Assembly (NCBI GenBank): GCA_036971715.1
Contig: JAVHJL010000006.1
Location: 930,001-994,000 of the forward strand
Source: Arthrobotrys musiformis
Taxonomy: Eukaryota > Ascomycota > Orbiliomycetes > Orbiliales > Orbiliaceae
Length of the DNA: 64,000 nt
Direction: 5' to 3'
Program-made: the position numbers and the translations under genes
The notes under the pieces: generated by a model
Database searches by the model: none
Told to the model about the DNA's origin: nothing
Seen by the model: the letters and a program-made list of their open reading frames with translations, nothing else
Shown here: positions 1 through 10,447 of the stretch, in pieces
Layout: the number at the start of each line of letters is the position of its first letter
Numbering within the stretch: position 1 is the first letter of the stretch

Positions 1-204
1 GATGATGATACAGTAGTACAACAGCCCCCTTTCGAGGGAGGTTGGGATAGAGAATTTGAATTCGGGTCGGTTTGAGAAGTCAACGTTATGGTGGAAGTAT
101 CCGTGAAAGATGATGGCTATCATTTCCCATGTTGAATATTGCCTGTATCGCAGTGCTAGAGTATTCCGAGGGGCGAGTAGATGATATATGGAGTCCAAAG
201 GGTC

Positions 205-212
205 TATATAAA
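205..212 (+). promoter_or_regulatory. TATA box of the small secreted protein gene
   Basis: A perfect TATATAAA lies about 190 nt before the chosen ATG, followed by a pyrimidine-rich stretch with CATCATCATC repeats. This implies a 5' leader of roughly 150 nt. Spacing and context are seen; promoter activity is inferred. Confidence 0.5.
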
Positions 213-398
213 GTCTTCATTCCGCTCCCTCAATTACACTCTCTCCATCATCATCAGCATCATATTGAAATAGAGAGACTTAAACCAAAGGTAATCCTCA
301 ATAGTCGTCCATCTTCTCTATTCACTCAAACAAACATTAACTTCCCATTAGCAATCAGATATATACTCTGCAAGAGCAAACGAATTCCACCAACCAAA

Positions 399-746
399 AT
401 GCAACTAACCAAACTCACCGTCCTCCTCCCCTTCATCGTCTCCGCCCTCGCCATTGCGGTGCCAGAGGCAGACCCAGGCACCCGTGTCACCGGCTCCAAA
501 GAAGCCGCAATCCTCGAAGCCAAACGCAGCGATCTCGATAAACGCCAAAACTGTGTCCCGAACGGCTGTAAATGCAGACCCGTCCCTCAAGGACAATACT
601 GCGGTTGGTGTTACGCTGTGACCAACCCCGGTAATGGGGGTAGTTGGTCTGATGTGTTCGAATGTAATCCTTCTGGTGGATGTTGTCGGTACGGACCAAG
701 GAATAGCTGTTCCAGCTGGCAGAGCTTCTCTCCTTGCGGGCCTTAG
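399..746 (+). CDS. small secreted cysteine-rich protein with KEX2 site
   Basis: A single-exon gene for a 115-aa secreted protein. A hydrophobic signal peptide spans about residues 1-19. A pro-region follows and ends in a dibasic KR at 48-49, a classic KEX2 cleavage site. The predicted mature peptide is about 66 aa, starts with Gln and holds ten cysteines (enough for five disulfides), including a CC pair, with many Gly, Ser and Asn. The open frame extends further upstream, but this ATG is the one that starts the signal peptide and sits downstream of a good TATA box. Small cysteine-rich secreted proteins of fungi are often effectors, antimicrobial peptides or surface proteins. I recognise no specific family, so function is open. 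No intron is needed. Confidence 0.75.
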   Translation: MQLTKLTVLLPFIVSALAIAVPEADPGTRVTGSKEAAILEAKRSDLDKRQNCVPNGCKCRPVPQGQYCGWCYAVTNPGNGGSWSDVFECNPSGGCCRYGPRNSCSSWQSFSPCGP

Positions 747-3020
747 AAGATAGGGATCGGGGATTTAGTCTTCACAGACTCTTGGAGGTTGGTTGAAAGG
801 AGAATACCGAAGTATCCAGAGCGAGATATTGATTCCGTTGATCTAAAAATACACTCGTTATGTTCAACCTTTTGCCACTTTTGTTTCATTCGTTTTCAAT
901 TGTATCTAGATACAGGCAGTCTTATCCCGGCCGCGCCGACGAGTCAGTTGCTTCGACCGAAGGCCAAAAATGTACCTAGATTACTAAAAGAAAAATGGCA
1001 GGAGGAGCACCCGAAAATTCAAAATTTCAGGAATCCCGTGCGAACCACTAAGATGACGGGCCCCTCCGATAATTATGTAATGATGTCTACCTTGACACCT
1101 CCCAAAATATACTAGCGGTCGAGCACCCAAAGTTCTCAGTTGGCATGCAATATAAATCTGTGAAAGCATCTTCATCGGTTTAGGGTCATATTTAGGGTTG
1201 AAGTTATAAATACAATTTTGGCAGGCCTAAAACCAGCACATCGGTCCTAATGTACAATTCGGCGATACAGTTAAAGGGCCTAATAGCACCTAATACCTAA
1301 TACCTAATACCTAGAAGACAAACAGGTTTCATTCTATCCTAATAAATAACGACGCGGAATATCACAGACCATTCGCTAGTGTCCGAATATACCCGCATCA
1401 CAAACTGAAACGTTTATGACTTTATTTGTAGGAAACAAGGCAAGAAAGGCATACGTATACACCTGCTGGTACCACTCATAATGCTCCTCGCCGTCTGACT
1501 TTCCTAACATTCATACCCCTCACGTCTGCACCTGTCCTAATTTCCCACCGTTCCCACTCTTCGGTGTATACCAGCCACACGAACGCCATAAAAAGCGGTC
1601 AAAAGCGGGGCGTGTGTGTGGCAGAAGCTCGAAGAAATAAAAGGCACCAACCAGTCAAGTAGCCCCGAAACCGAGCAAAAACCACGCAGCCTCGCGCTGG
1701 GAAGTGTACCTCCAAAAGCTAGCACCAGCCCCGATGCAAAATCGAGGATCCAGAGCAACCCCTCCGCAACCATGGCCGTGTGGCGGGGCACAAAGCACAT
1801 TTGTGACTGCCACCACAGCCCAGCTAGCTAGGTGTTTTCTCCATGTAAAGCCCGAATGTGGCTCGCAGGCCGAGAGGATTGTCTGGATCCTAATCCCCGG
1901 AACGTGGCGCTGGGCAGCCCGGGCAGCCCCACCAAACACCGGCTGCAAGAAACCTAATGTCAGCCTCACTTCGGAAACTGATTCAATCGGAATTGTCCTC
2001 GCAAGACCAAACTTCTCATTTAGGCAACCCTTCTTGACTCTCACTCATCCGAATTACGAAGATTTCAAGGACTCGAATACGCAATTCTGTAGATATCTAT
2101 GGTTTTCAGCCGCAAACGACATGACAAACAGACGAAGCTGGATAAAGGCCTTGGCCAAGGCGGCACAGCAAACAGCAAGAGCAGAGCAGAGGCAGACAAA
2201 CAACTCCCCCTCTCGAACTTTTTAAAGCGAAGTGCGATGTTCCGCCGATAAATCGGAGTGGCAGTGGGGCCGGTTAGCGCGATGAGCATCGACGCATCCG
2301 AACCACTCATACTCCAGAACTGTGAGAAATCGCCTTGTTGGGAAACTTCCTAAATTAGCAGCAGCGCGGGTACTCCACTGCAACGGGAATTCAATATCAA
2401 TATTTTAAAAAGCAGAAAGTAATTAACTCCCATCAATCTCGGGGCCTGAAATGCAATATGTTCGCCGCCACCACCCGCGTTTGACGACTGGCCTGGCTTA
2501 TACCTCGTCCCCACCTGACCCCGTGCCAAAGGCCTCGCCGACCTTTTCAGCTTGATCGTAAACTCAAGAAACCCTAAACTTCTGACTCTTTGAACTGCTG
2601 GGATCATTCACATGCTCGGCCGCACCGCATTTTCTTGTCTTCGGGCGTTTCTTTTTCCGTTTTTGCTGTTGATTCGCCTGATGTTTAGGTCTACTCCGTC
2701 TCCTTCTTTTATTTTAGGGCGCAATATAGATCCTGATGGGTCTCCCCCTAAGACTGTACTAAGATCCTGACGTAAGGTGGCGATGGCTTGAGTCGATATC
2801 ATGTCGCCGGTCCCTCCATGGATCCAGCGTTCGAAATCAAATATTGTAGTATATATTCGGCTGTAATTCCACTGTAGTGATAACTTTCTTTCAATCTTTT
2901 AATATTCTCTCCGTAAAGACAAAGTAGAATCCAAAGCACACACCGCTCCTCCTCCTACACAAAGAAAAATTCTCTACAAAAGTCCCTTACACAAACGTAC
3001 CTACATATCCATCATCCGAT
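747..3020. other. intergenic spacer
   Basis: About 2.3 kb with no supported gene. It contains a short CTAATAC triplicate near 1290-1312 and several overlapping open frames on both strands around 1.6-2.3 kb that show no domain, signal peptide or splice structure. The last 150 nt before 3021 is A/C-rich and probably the leader of the next gene. Confidence 0.5.
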
Positions 3021-3797
3021 ATGGGCGTATCGATTGGCGAAGAGCCCAAAGGGCAGCTGCATCACACCCCTGTCCCTGTCCAACCCCAATCACCGCACAA
3101 AATCCAAAATCCATCTGGAAATCCAGAAAAAAACCCAGAAAAAAATCACAACCCTTCTCCTTCCCCCAATCCATCCGATTGCCCCATCATAAGCACCGTC
3201 AAAAAAGATCCAAAGACCAAAGAAACCACTTTGCAAATCCTCACGGCCAGTGCGCCTAAGCAAGAGGAACTTTGTATGGATCTTATGGGCTATTCTATTC
3301 CCGACCGCCATTCCTCTCCTTCCCCTACCTCCGCGCCATCGCCCAATACCCCAGTTGAGAATATGAAAGTTACTATATCGATCCCGAATGGTACGGGTCT
3401 TAAGAACAGGAATGGTAATAAAAACATCAAACCCTGTCCCAAAGACACCCTTCACAACCAAAGGATCTTCAGTGACTTTTTACGCCAACACGCCAACTGC
3501 TCTGCTAGTAATCTTTTCGATCCAGTGGGGATGTTCGATAAACTCGTGGGGAGTTTGGATCCGAACCATCTTTCTGATAATGATTTGGATATGGTTAAAC
3601 TTTTAACTAAGAAAGGACGGGACGACAGTTCTATAAACACCAGTAAAGAGAATTTGGCAGGGATAATTAAAGGATATGTGCTTAAAATGTATTTGGGGGA
3701 TGGGTTTCCTGAGAATATCGCAAAGATCCTGTTTGACTTTACTATCGAGGAGTTGGTTGAGACTTTCTTCCAGGACGATGCTTTCGAATTCCATTGA
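3021..3797 (+). CDS. hypothetical protein, disordered N-terminus and helical C-terminus
   Basis: An intronless 258-aa protein that I do not recognise. Residues 1-125 are rich in Pro, Ser, Asn and Lys with PSPNPS and NPEKNPEKN style repeats, so probably disordered. Residues 140-258 look folded and largely helical, with alternating hydrophobics, and end in an acidic ELVETFFQDDAFEFH tail. There is no signal peptide or membrane segment. The ATG follows an A/C-rich leader. The gene is followed by an ATT microsatellite and a poly-A run that could be its 3' region. Coding status rests on the long frame, the start context and the compositional switch; a lineage-specific protein is the most likely explanation. 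Confidence 0.55.
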   Translation: MGVSIGEEPKGQLHHTPVPVQPQSPHKIQNPSGNPEKNPEKNHNPSPSPNPSDCPIISTVKKDPKTKETTLQILTASAPKQEELCMDLMGYSIPDRHSSPSPTSAPSPNTPVENMKVTISIPNGTGLKNRNGNKNIKPCPKDTLHNQRIFSDFLRQHANCSASNLFDPVGMFDKLVGSLDPNHLSDNDLDMVKLLTKKGRDDSSINTSKENLAGIIKGYVLKMYLGDGFPENIAKILFDFTIEELVETFFQDDAFEFH

Positions 3798-4476
3798 TTG
3801 AATTTGCGACATTTGGGTAGCATTATTGTTATTACTATTGTTATTATTATTATTATTATTATTACCACCGCGAGTTCTTCGTTTTACAAAAAAAAAAAAA
3901 AAAAAAAAAAAGACGAGAATAGCATAATTTTATATTTTATTGTTTACGAGATACTTCGTTAATCGCATTCTTTTGCTTGTCGGTACAATGTTCTTGGTGT
4001 TTCTCCGTGTATGTTGGAAAAACTGCGTTGACTCATATTCATATGCTTGGCGGGCTGGATTCTTTCATTCGCAGTTCGCAACAACAAGGCCGATGAACGG
4101 CGCCCCTTCGAGCTAGCCGGCCAGCTCCTTCTCTTCCTCCTATATTCCCTCCTCCTCCCTCGAACCATCGCCACCATCGCAATCACTCCACCACCGCTCG
4201 GATCTAATGTCCCCTCTATCGTAATCGCGGTCTCGTACTAGGCTAGCATGGCGAATTCCAACCTCCCGTCCAGATCCAGATCCAGCGGCGGCTTCCCTTA
4301 TCAGTACCCTCCTTAATCCGAACTAGTCGGCTATCCCCTTTACGATCCCACCCGACGATACAAAACATCAATTGTCGCTCTCTGCTATAATTCCAAGACC
4401 AGACGGTGTGCTCGATCTCTACTATACTTATATCATATAAAGAAAGAAGGAAGGAGGACTCAGAAAAGGAAGAAAG
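3798..4476. repeat. 3' spacer with ATT microsatellite and poly-A run
   Basis: An (ATT)n-like tract lies at about 3829-3862 and a run of about 22 A at 3890-3911. The rest is the promoter region of the carrier gene at 4477, with TATATCATATAAAG about 40-50 nt before its ATG. No gene seen. Confidence 0.6.
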
Positions 4477-5349
4477 ATGGACGTCCAAACCCTTCTCGCC
4501 TCCTGCTACGCCTCCATCTTCTCCCGTCTAATCTGCTTCCCCCTCGACACAATCGCAATCCAACACGCCTCATCGACCCGCCGTCCCATCTTCTCCGTCC
4601 CGTTAAGAACCTACTACCGCGGTCTCCTCCCTTCAACCGTCCTCGTCACCCCAGCAATCTCAATCTACCTTACCATATACCGCCAATCCAAAGCTTCTCT
4701 AATCCCCCACTTCGGAGATACAACAACCACATACCTCCTCGCGGGTATCACAGCCGAACTAGCGAGTTCATTCGTCTGGACACCGCTGGAAGTAATAAAA
4801 TCCCGACTACAGATCTCGAGTACAACCCAAGAAGGGAAGTTGAGCGAGAATCTAAAGGATATATGGCGTACGGAGGGTATCCGCGGCTTTTACCGAGGTT
4901 ATCTACTGGGATTGTTGGTGTTTATCCCGTATAATGGGCTTTACTGGACGGTGTACGAGCATACCAAGAAGGCGGCACCGAAGGATTGGAATACCTCGTC
5001 TAAAGCCTCATTAGGCGGTTGCGTGGCGACTATGACGGGAGTAACGCTCTGCCATCCGTTGGACTTGATAAAAACCAGATACCAAGTTGCGACTACGGCG
5101 ACGGTTGGGAGGGTTGGCGGGGAGAGACTGGATGATGCGAGGGGGGTTATGAGGGTTGTGAAGAATGTGTGGGGGGAGAGGAGGTTCGGTTTGGGGTTTT
5201 ATAAGGGCTTGGGACCGAGGTTGTTGTATGCGACACCCAGTTCCTTGATTTCGATGGGGGTGTTTGAGTATTTCAGTCCCGATAGGACGGCGGAGACGGC
5301 TTTAAGTGGGTCGTTGCAGGAGGCGGGGTTGGAGACGGAGAGGCTTTAG
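4477..5349 (+). CDS. mitochondrial carrier family protein
   Basis: An intronless 290-aa protein of the mitochondrial carrier family (SLC25-like), which moves small metabolites across the inner membrane. It has the three-fold architecture of the family. The signature P-x-[DE]-x-x-[KR] occurs in each repeat: PLDTIAI near residue 22, PLEVIKSRLQ near 103 and PLDLIKTRYQ near 195. Each is followed by amphipathic helices and aromatic-basic motifs such as GFYRGYLLG and GFYKGLGPR. The first signature lacks the usual Lys/Arg, so the matrix salt-bridge network is incomplete. Length matches the family. The substrate cannot be assigned from sequence alone. The gene converges on the HAD phosphatase at 5734. 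Confidence 0.9.
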   Translation: MDVQTLLASCYASIFSRLICFPLDTIAIQHASSTRRPIFSVPLRTYYRGLLPSTVLVTPAISIYLTIYRQSKASLIPHFGDTTTTYLLAGITAELASSFVWTPLEVIKSRLQISSTTQEGKLSENLKDIWRTEGIRGFYRGYLLGLLVFIPYNGLYWTVYEHTKKAAPKDWNTSSKASLGGCVATMTGVTLCHPLDLIKTRYQVATTATVGRVGGERLDDARGVMRVVKNVWGERRFGLGFYKGLGPRLLYATPSSLISMGVFEYFSPDRTAETALSGSLQEAGLETERL

Positions 5350-5733
5350 ACTATCGTTCATCTGGTCTTCGTTGACCGTTCTGGTATTAGAGAATAGAGG
5401 GGGTATACACATTCGATTACATACAAACATTTCTGTGGATTTGGTGGCTAGAGTTTGATTGATTGTACACGGAGCATTGTTATATTGGCTTGCGCGCGAT
5501 TTACTTTTGATTTTCACACCGGCGCCTGCTAGAAGATTTCTTGTACTTTAACGCTGTTGAGTAAATATACACATCATGATATATTCTCAGTAATCTAGGC
5601 TGTATCCTCCAACATTCTACCCAATATATCAAGGTGACAGACTATATAAGTACCTAGGTAGATAAGTACCTAGTTATCCCAACGTAATATGCACACTCTC
5701 CAACAACTTCATGGACCCAAATCCAATTCATTA
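5350..5733. other. convergent 3' spacer
   Basis: A 384-nt tail-to-tail spacer between the carrier and the HAD gene. It contains AAGTACCTAGGTAGATAAGTACCTAG, a short near-duplicate of AAGTACCTAG near 5649-5673. No gene seen. Confidence 0.5.
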
Positions 5734-6581
5734 CTAAGCCCCCAAAGCGCTGATAGCCCCCAAAGCGCTGATAGCCCCATCCATCCCCTCCCAATGCTCA
5801 ATACAAACCTTAGCCCCATACTTCTTTAACTCCCTCCCTTTCTCCTCCCTCTCTTCGACCTCGTACGCCCCAAGATACCCAATAGTCCTAATCCCCGCCG
5901 CAACCGCACTCCGAACGCCACTAACACTATCCTCAACAGCAATACACTCCGCCGGCCGCCTGCCCAGCTTCTCACAGGCGAACATATAAATAGCCGGATC
6001 AGGCTTACTCGTCGGCACCGGCAGCGACGTCATAGCAGAAAATATCAAGTCCTCATCAAAGAACTCCATCTGTCCCGCCTTCTTCAACGCAGCCAAAACC
6101 CTGGGTTTCGCGGAAGAAGATACAACCGCAAATTCATACCCCTCCTTTTGCAATTGTTTTAGTTTCTCATTGGCGCCGAGGCAGGGTTTTGCGCGGGTTG
6201 AGAGTTCTTGTGTTATCGTCGTTACCTCCCTTTTTATTAATTCCTCTTTTTCTGCGGGGGGAAGGGAGAAGTTGTATAATTTCTCTATTTGGGTGAGCAT
6301 GCCTGAGAAATTCTGGCCGACGAATTGGGCTTGCAGGGATCTTCCGGTGTAGATTTGGGGGTTGGGGACATGTTGGGCGAGGAGGGTGTTGATGAGGGAG
6401 GCGCAGACGTCGAAGGCGATTTCTTCGGATCGGACGAGGGTGTTATCGCAGTCGAAGAGGAGGGCTATCGACGGCTTCTTTACATAAATATAGAATTAGA
6501 CATGGAGGGTATGTCTACTGGGGGTATATGGTGGGTACTTACGGTCCCCGTCTCGTCGACTGGGGGGTTCGTGGTGGCCAT
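5734..6581 (-). CDS. HAD-superfamily (subfamily IA) phosphatase
   Basis: Two exons on the minus strand: 6581-6543 (MATTNPPVDETGT) and 6477-5734, joined in phase 0 across a 65-nt intron with a GTAAGT donor; 260 aa. The second exon opens with the HAD catalytic motif I, DCDNTLVRSE (nucleophile Asp plus acid/base Asp). Motif II lies in the VVSSSAK stretch, the motif III Lys in SKPDPAIY, and motif IV in CIAVEDSVSGVRSA. A helical cap domain lies between motifs I and II, as in subfamily IA enzymes (phosphoglycolate phosphatase or beta-phosphoglucomutase types). These hydrolyse small phosphate esters in the cytosol; the exact substrate is not decidable. The C-terminus carries a perfect 18-bp tandem duplication giving AISALGAISALGA. 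Confidence 0.9.
5736..5776 (-). repeat. 18-bp tandem duplication at the HAD gene 3' end
   Basis: The unit CCCAAAGCGCTGATAGCC occurs twice in tandem just before the stop codon. It keeps the frame and duplicates the peptide GAISAL. A recent slippage event is the simplest reading. Confidence 0.8.
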
Positions 6582-7016
6582 AGCTATCTATAGTCTCGAG
6601 GCCAGAGTTATCTACTTGTATATAGAGCAAAGCAATAGTCTTGAGGAAGGACGATAGTCTCGTGAGGCCAAAGATAGTCCCTCTTTATAAGAGAGCCTTT
6701 CCGCAGATCATTGACAATTTAAATCCAACTCGACGGGGCTGGCAGAATGTGTTGGATTATGGTAATGATGTCACTTCACCGGCCGAATCAGACCATGCTA
6801 ACCAAATATCCCCTGGACAACCCACCTGGACATCCGAGATCCATCCCGAGATCTCCATCCGGCTTGGTGACAGAGTGGTTGGTCCCGTTGATTGTTTATA
6901 TATAAATTACATTCACTCCGCCGTTTGCGGTGGTTATGCTAAATCCTACACCGAGCTATTTCTCTAACATATAACACTCCCATAAAAATACTTCCTGAGT
7001 ATAGTATTGGTGATAT
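6582..7016. promoter_or_regulatory. HAD promoter region with ATAGTCTYG repeats
   Basis: Three related copies of ATAGTCT(C/T)G(TG)AGG occur at 6590-6607, 6635-6646 and 6654-6673, immediately upstream of the HAD start. Two of them extend into GAGGCCA(G/A)AG. They could be regulatory sites or duplicated promoter sequence. Otherwise no gene seen. Confidence 0.4.
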
Positions 7017-7424
7017 TCAATCCCACCCCATGTATAAGCACAACTGCTCCACCTCCCCTTCCTCGGCCTCGACTATGCGTTCGTCGTCGTAGTCGTCGCC
7101 GTCGGTGACTTTGATGAGGTACATTCCGCTCTATTTCATTTGGATTAAAAACTGAACTTCCTTAAACACGGGAGCAGGTTTGGGGGATACTCACGAAGAA
7201 TCCCTCCACGATGCCGATACCCTGCGACCCATTCGGCTCGGTGTAACCGACTACTGTGCCCTACACAAAATTGTCAATTAGGTAATCAGGGGGACCATAA
7301 TCCAAAGCTCGATAACCTTACATTCTACCCCCAAAAAGTCAGCGTTAGAACCAAAAAAAATACTAATCCAAGCTTAAACTACAATGGTTTTGCTAGGAAG
7401 AGTTTAACGTACCTGGTAAACCAT
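7017..7424 (-). CDS. small conserved-looking acidic protein, four exons with a 3-nt microexon
   Basis: A 64-aa gene rebuilt from splice signals. Exon 1 is 7424-7413 (MVYQ, donor GTACGT). Exon 2 is 7324-7322, only AAT (Asn), flanked by an acceptor TAG with a CTAAC branch site upstream and a GTAAGG donor. Exon 3 is 7260-7195, donor GTGAGT. Exon 4 is 7130-7017. All junctions are phase 0. The product reads GTVVGYTEPNGSQGIGIVEGFF, then SGMYLIKVTDGDDYDDERIV and an acidic tail ending CLYMGWD. It has no signal peptide and I do not know the family. Skipping the AAT exon also keeps the frame (63 aa). Four short exons with matching phases and good splice sites make a chance model unlikely. Confidence 0.65.
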
Positions 7425-8602
7425 TGTGACCGTTTGTAAGCGTTTCGATAGCAAGCTCGGTTGTGATTGTGAACGAAACGACCAGTGCCAGGGGTGAACC
7501 TTTCACTCTCCCTCAAAAACTCAAGATCCGGGGTATAAATCGAGTTAAAAAACGTTCAATTGGCAGAAAAACCCGCGAGGTAAGGTAACGAAAAGCAACG
7601 GTAAAGGGCTATAAGTCCATAATATCTATAAAATCCGTAAATCTTTTTGTCGAAGACTGTATTTAGGAAAGAACGCGAGATTTCGAAAGGGGGGATGTTT
7701 GAAGCACGAGGTTCAGCGAGCTTACTTATATCCCATCCCCCTTCCCAAGCTTTTCTTAGTAAACCTGAGCTAAAGGGCCCGTGCTATTGTCATGGTCAGC
7801 CACCAGCCTTCCCGGCAAGCCCGTTTTTGGCCCATAATGCAGTTTCTGTGGTCGCACTCGGCACTTTCCATTCCGCCTTCCGCCGCTGTCGTTACGGACG
7901 GGTTTGGAAGTGCGGTATTGGCTTTTTTTTTCCTTTCCCTTTTTTGTATTAATAGTAGGAGGAAATATCCGCCTTGAATCGCGGTTGTGAGCGATCATAT
8001 CTAGACTTTTTACGGAATTTCGTAAATTTCATTTTTCTGTGGTGGAGTTTACGCTTCGCTCGGGGAACGCTTTGCATTTTTTTTGCGTTCCAGGCACGGG
8101 ATGGGTTGTTCGGACCTTATTGGGTAGAATACCCGTTGAGAAACGGGCCGTTCCTCGTGCATTTTGGACTCTGGGGCAACGGTGTTAGTGATATTTGCCC
8201 TTGATCTTGCGCGGTAGAAACGGGTTTTTGGCGTATTATTTCGCTGGTTTTGTGGTGACTTGTGAACTTCTTGGTTTTATGGATTCCGAGGAATATAGTC
8301 AACGGTAGGAAATGCGAGTGATGTGGGAATAATAGAAATTAAATTTTGATTATTTGAACTTGGAAATTAAGAGAATATTGATACAAATTTCCAAGTTGAC
8401 ATTGCCTTCAAGGTTCCAAGGTCCCTTCAAAGATCCCCAAAAGGCTGTGAAATCTTCAAGCCCGTCGAGCTACGAGTAGCCGAAATGCCCGTCGCAAATA
8501 ATAATAATAAAAATAATAACAGAAAAGTCCAGCAGCCCATCAAATCCCATCAAAAGAAGAAGAAAAATCCCAAATGATAATACCAAATGCACCAAGAAAG
8601 AC
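7425..8602. other. intergenic spacer
   Basis: Upstream of the microexon gene and downstream of the hydrolase gene, which points away. It holds an AAT-rich tract (AATAATAATAATAAAAATAATAA) near 8499-8520. Short open frames at 7.6-8.2 kb have no recognisable features. Confidence 0.5.
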
Positions 8603-10447
8603 TCAAAGCTTCGCCCCAATCTTATGAAAATCATTCCCATGCTCCAAACTCCCCTTCATCCTCTCCACAACCTCCTCAAACCCAAAGGGACTAACCCCTT
8701 CAACCGCCACCACCGTCTCCTCCAACGTCTTCGCAGCAGTTTTAACAGCTCTACTCTCTTTAACTGTCCCACCAACAGCATCCTTGATAAATTGCCCCCA
8801 GGTGCTAAAACACCTCGCCGTAACGGGTACCCAATCCATCAACTGCGCAAAACAATGCGGCATAGCTTCATACTCCTCGAACCTAACAACCACACCCTTC
8901 GAATTCAAAATCTTAGCAAAGAATTTACATTCATCAGCCAATAATTCCTGTCCGCACATGACCAAAACCGGCGGCGCGCCTTCCCATCCTTCAAAGATCA
9001 TGGGGTTGACGAGAGGGTGCAGTCGGAGTTTATCCTCCACATAAATCGCTTTACGCGGTTGAGCTGGCGGCCAGATGTCGCATTTGGGGAAGACGGGCCC
9101 GTCGCGGGGGTAGATGCTCGGGGAGGGGATGTAGTCGAATTCCTTGTTTGTGATTACGGATGGGAAGCAGTGGGTTGTGTCCACCCATGGACTGTTTAGG
9201 CCCATTCCTGCGGGTAGCGGGAGGGGGACTAGTTTTCCGTTGTGGGTTATGCCCGATGGGTGGAGTTTTTGGAGAGTTAGGATTAGAGCTGTTAATGCAG
9301 CTGAGAGGTTACCGCCCGCGCTGTCGCCACAGATCACGATGTTCTTTGGGTCGATTGGATCGTGGAGGGCGCCGGGGGGTGGGTAGAGGAGGTAGAGGTA
9401 TCCCAGGAAACAATCCATCAGCGCGGAGGGGAATGGATGTTGTGGCGCGAGTCTATATCTGAACGAGAAGACTCGGCCGTTGGTTTCCTTCGCAATTCTG
9501 GCGCACGTGGGGCGATGGGTCGCCGGGTCCATTAAATACATCGCGCCGCCGTGGATGTAGAACACGGTGATGGGGGATGTGACCTCTTCCATCATCTTTG
9601 TGTATTTCTCTTCCTCTGAGATGTCGAGTTGAGGGGCGTCCTTGGGGGCATTTGCGCGGTACCCCGTCCATTCCCCAGATGCGGCTGGAAGATCGGGTTT
9701 CAACCATTCGAATTTCTCGCCAGTGATCAAAGAGTCGATGGCTTCGATGACGTATTCGCGGGTCTCCGGACCCGTTGGCGCAGGGACTACATTTTTGGAA
9801 ACCCACATGCGACCTTTGATCCCTGGGTCTTTAAGGGAGACATGTTGACTTTTCGACAACGGTTCCGGATCAGGAAGAGCGACGAAGGATCGAATCATAG
9901 TTATCAACATCTCGGTTTTGAGGTCCCAGTAGGGCGACGTCTGCGAGAGACCCAGCGCATGCCAAGCTAGCGTTTTCCCCATGAGGGGCAGACGGGGCAC
10001 CAAAGCCTTCAACATGGCGGAGGGCGAAGAATCCATGAAGCAAGCAAAAATAGACGGATTATCAACAGATATCGGACGATCCGGCTCCGCTAGCTTTTCG
10101 ACCCGTTGGTTCTTCCTATCGCGGCGGAATAATCGTTTGTAGATTCCTTCTTTCTGTTTCTTCTGGCGCTTTCGTGAGGATTTGGGACCTAGTGATTCGC
10201 AGCCGAGGAGGTGCGAGGAAGGGGCGACAATGCTGTCCTTTTCATCTTTGGAGAAGGCGGTTGAAAAGGTAGAACTGCGGGAGCGTTTCCCCTTCCTTTT
10301 GAGGTTAAAGGATGTATGGCCATGGTCATGGCCCTCAGCGGCGCCGACGGGAGCTCGTGGAGCAGCAGCGGTGGTCGTCACATTGACAGGTGTTTGTGGC
10401 AGGTCGGGAAGCGTGGCTTCCGTCTTGGAGGGCGGCTGAAACGACAT
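8603..10447 (-). CDS. hormone-sensitive-lipase-like alpha/beta hydrolase
   Basis: An intronless 614-aa protein starting at MSFQPPSKTE; the frame runs 19 codons further upstream but has no ATG there. Residues 1-130 are low-complexity and basic (KRKGKRSRSS, SSRKRQKKQK), so probably disordered. The catalytic domain, about 210-560, belongs to the HSL/alpha-beta hydrolase-3 family. It shows the oxyanion HGGA (YIHGGAMYL, near 299), the nucleophile elbow GDSAGG (Ser about 376), an acidic residue in LLADECKFF and the catalytic His in MPHCFAQL. Such enzymes hydrolyse ester bonds of lipids, sterol acetates or xenobiotics. The region before the catalytic domain has hydrophobic stretches (SIFACFMD, MLKALVPRLPLMGKTLAWHALG) that could dock on membranes. 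Substrate unknown. Confidence 0.88.
   Translation of the reverse strand: MSFQPPSKTEATLPDLPQTPVNVTTTAAAPRAPVGAAEGHDHGHTSFNLKRKGKRSRSSTFSTAFSKDEKDSIVAPSSHLLGCESLGPKSSRKRQKKQKEGIYKRLFRRDRKNQRVEKLAEPDRPISVDNPSIFACFMDSSPSAMLKALVPRLPLMGKTLAWHALGLSQTSPYWDLKTEMLITMIRSFVALPDPEPLSKSQHVSLKDPGIKGRMWVSKNVVPAPTGPETREYVIEAIDSLITGEKFEWLKPDLPAASGEWTGYRANAPKDAPQLDISEEEKYTKMMEEVTSPITVFYIHGGAMYLMDPATHRPTCARIAKETNGRVFSFRYRLAPQHPFPSALMDCFLGYLYLLYPPPGALHDPIDPKNIVICGDSAGGNLSAALTALILTLQKLHPSGITHNGKLVPLPLPAGMGLNSPWVDTTHCFPSVITNKEFDYIPSPSIYPRDGPVFPKCDIWPPAQPRKAIYVEDKLRLHPLVNPMIFEGWEGAPPVLVMCGQELLADECKFFAKILNSKGVVVRFEEYEAMPHCFAQLMDWVPVTARCFSTWGQFIKDAVGGTVKESRAVKTAAKTLEETVVAVEGVSPFGFEEVVERMKGSLEHGNDFHKIGAKL

Noticed and set aside
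1704..2225. 173-codon plus-strand frame
   Set aside because: It starts at GTG, has no recognisable motif and is overlapped by equally long frames on the other strand.
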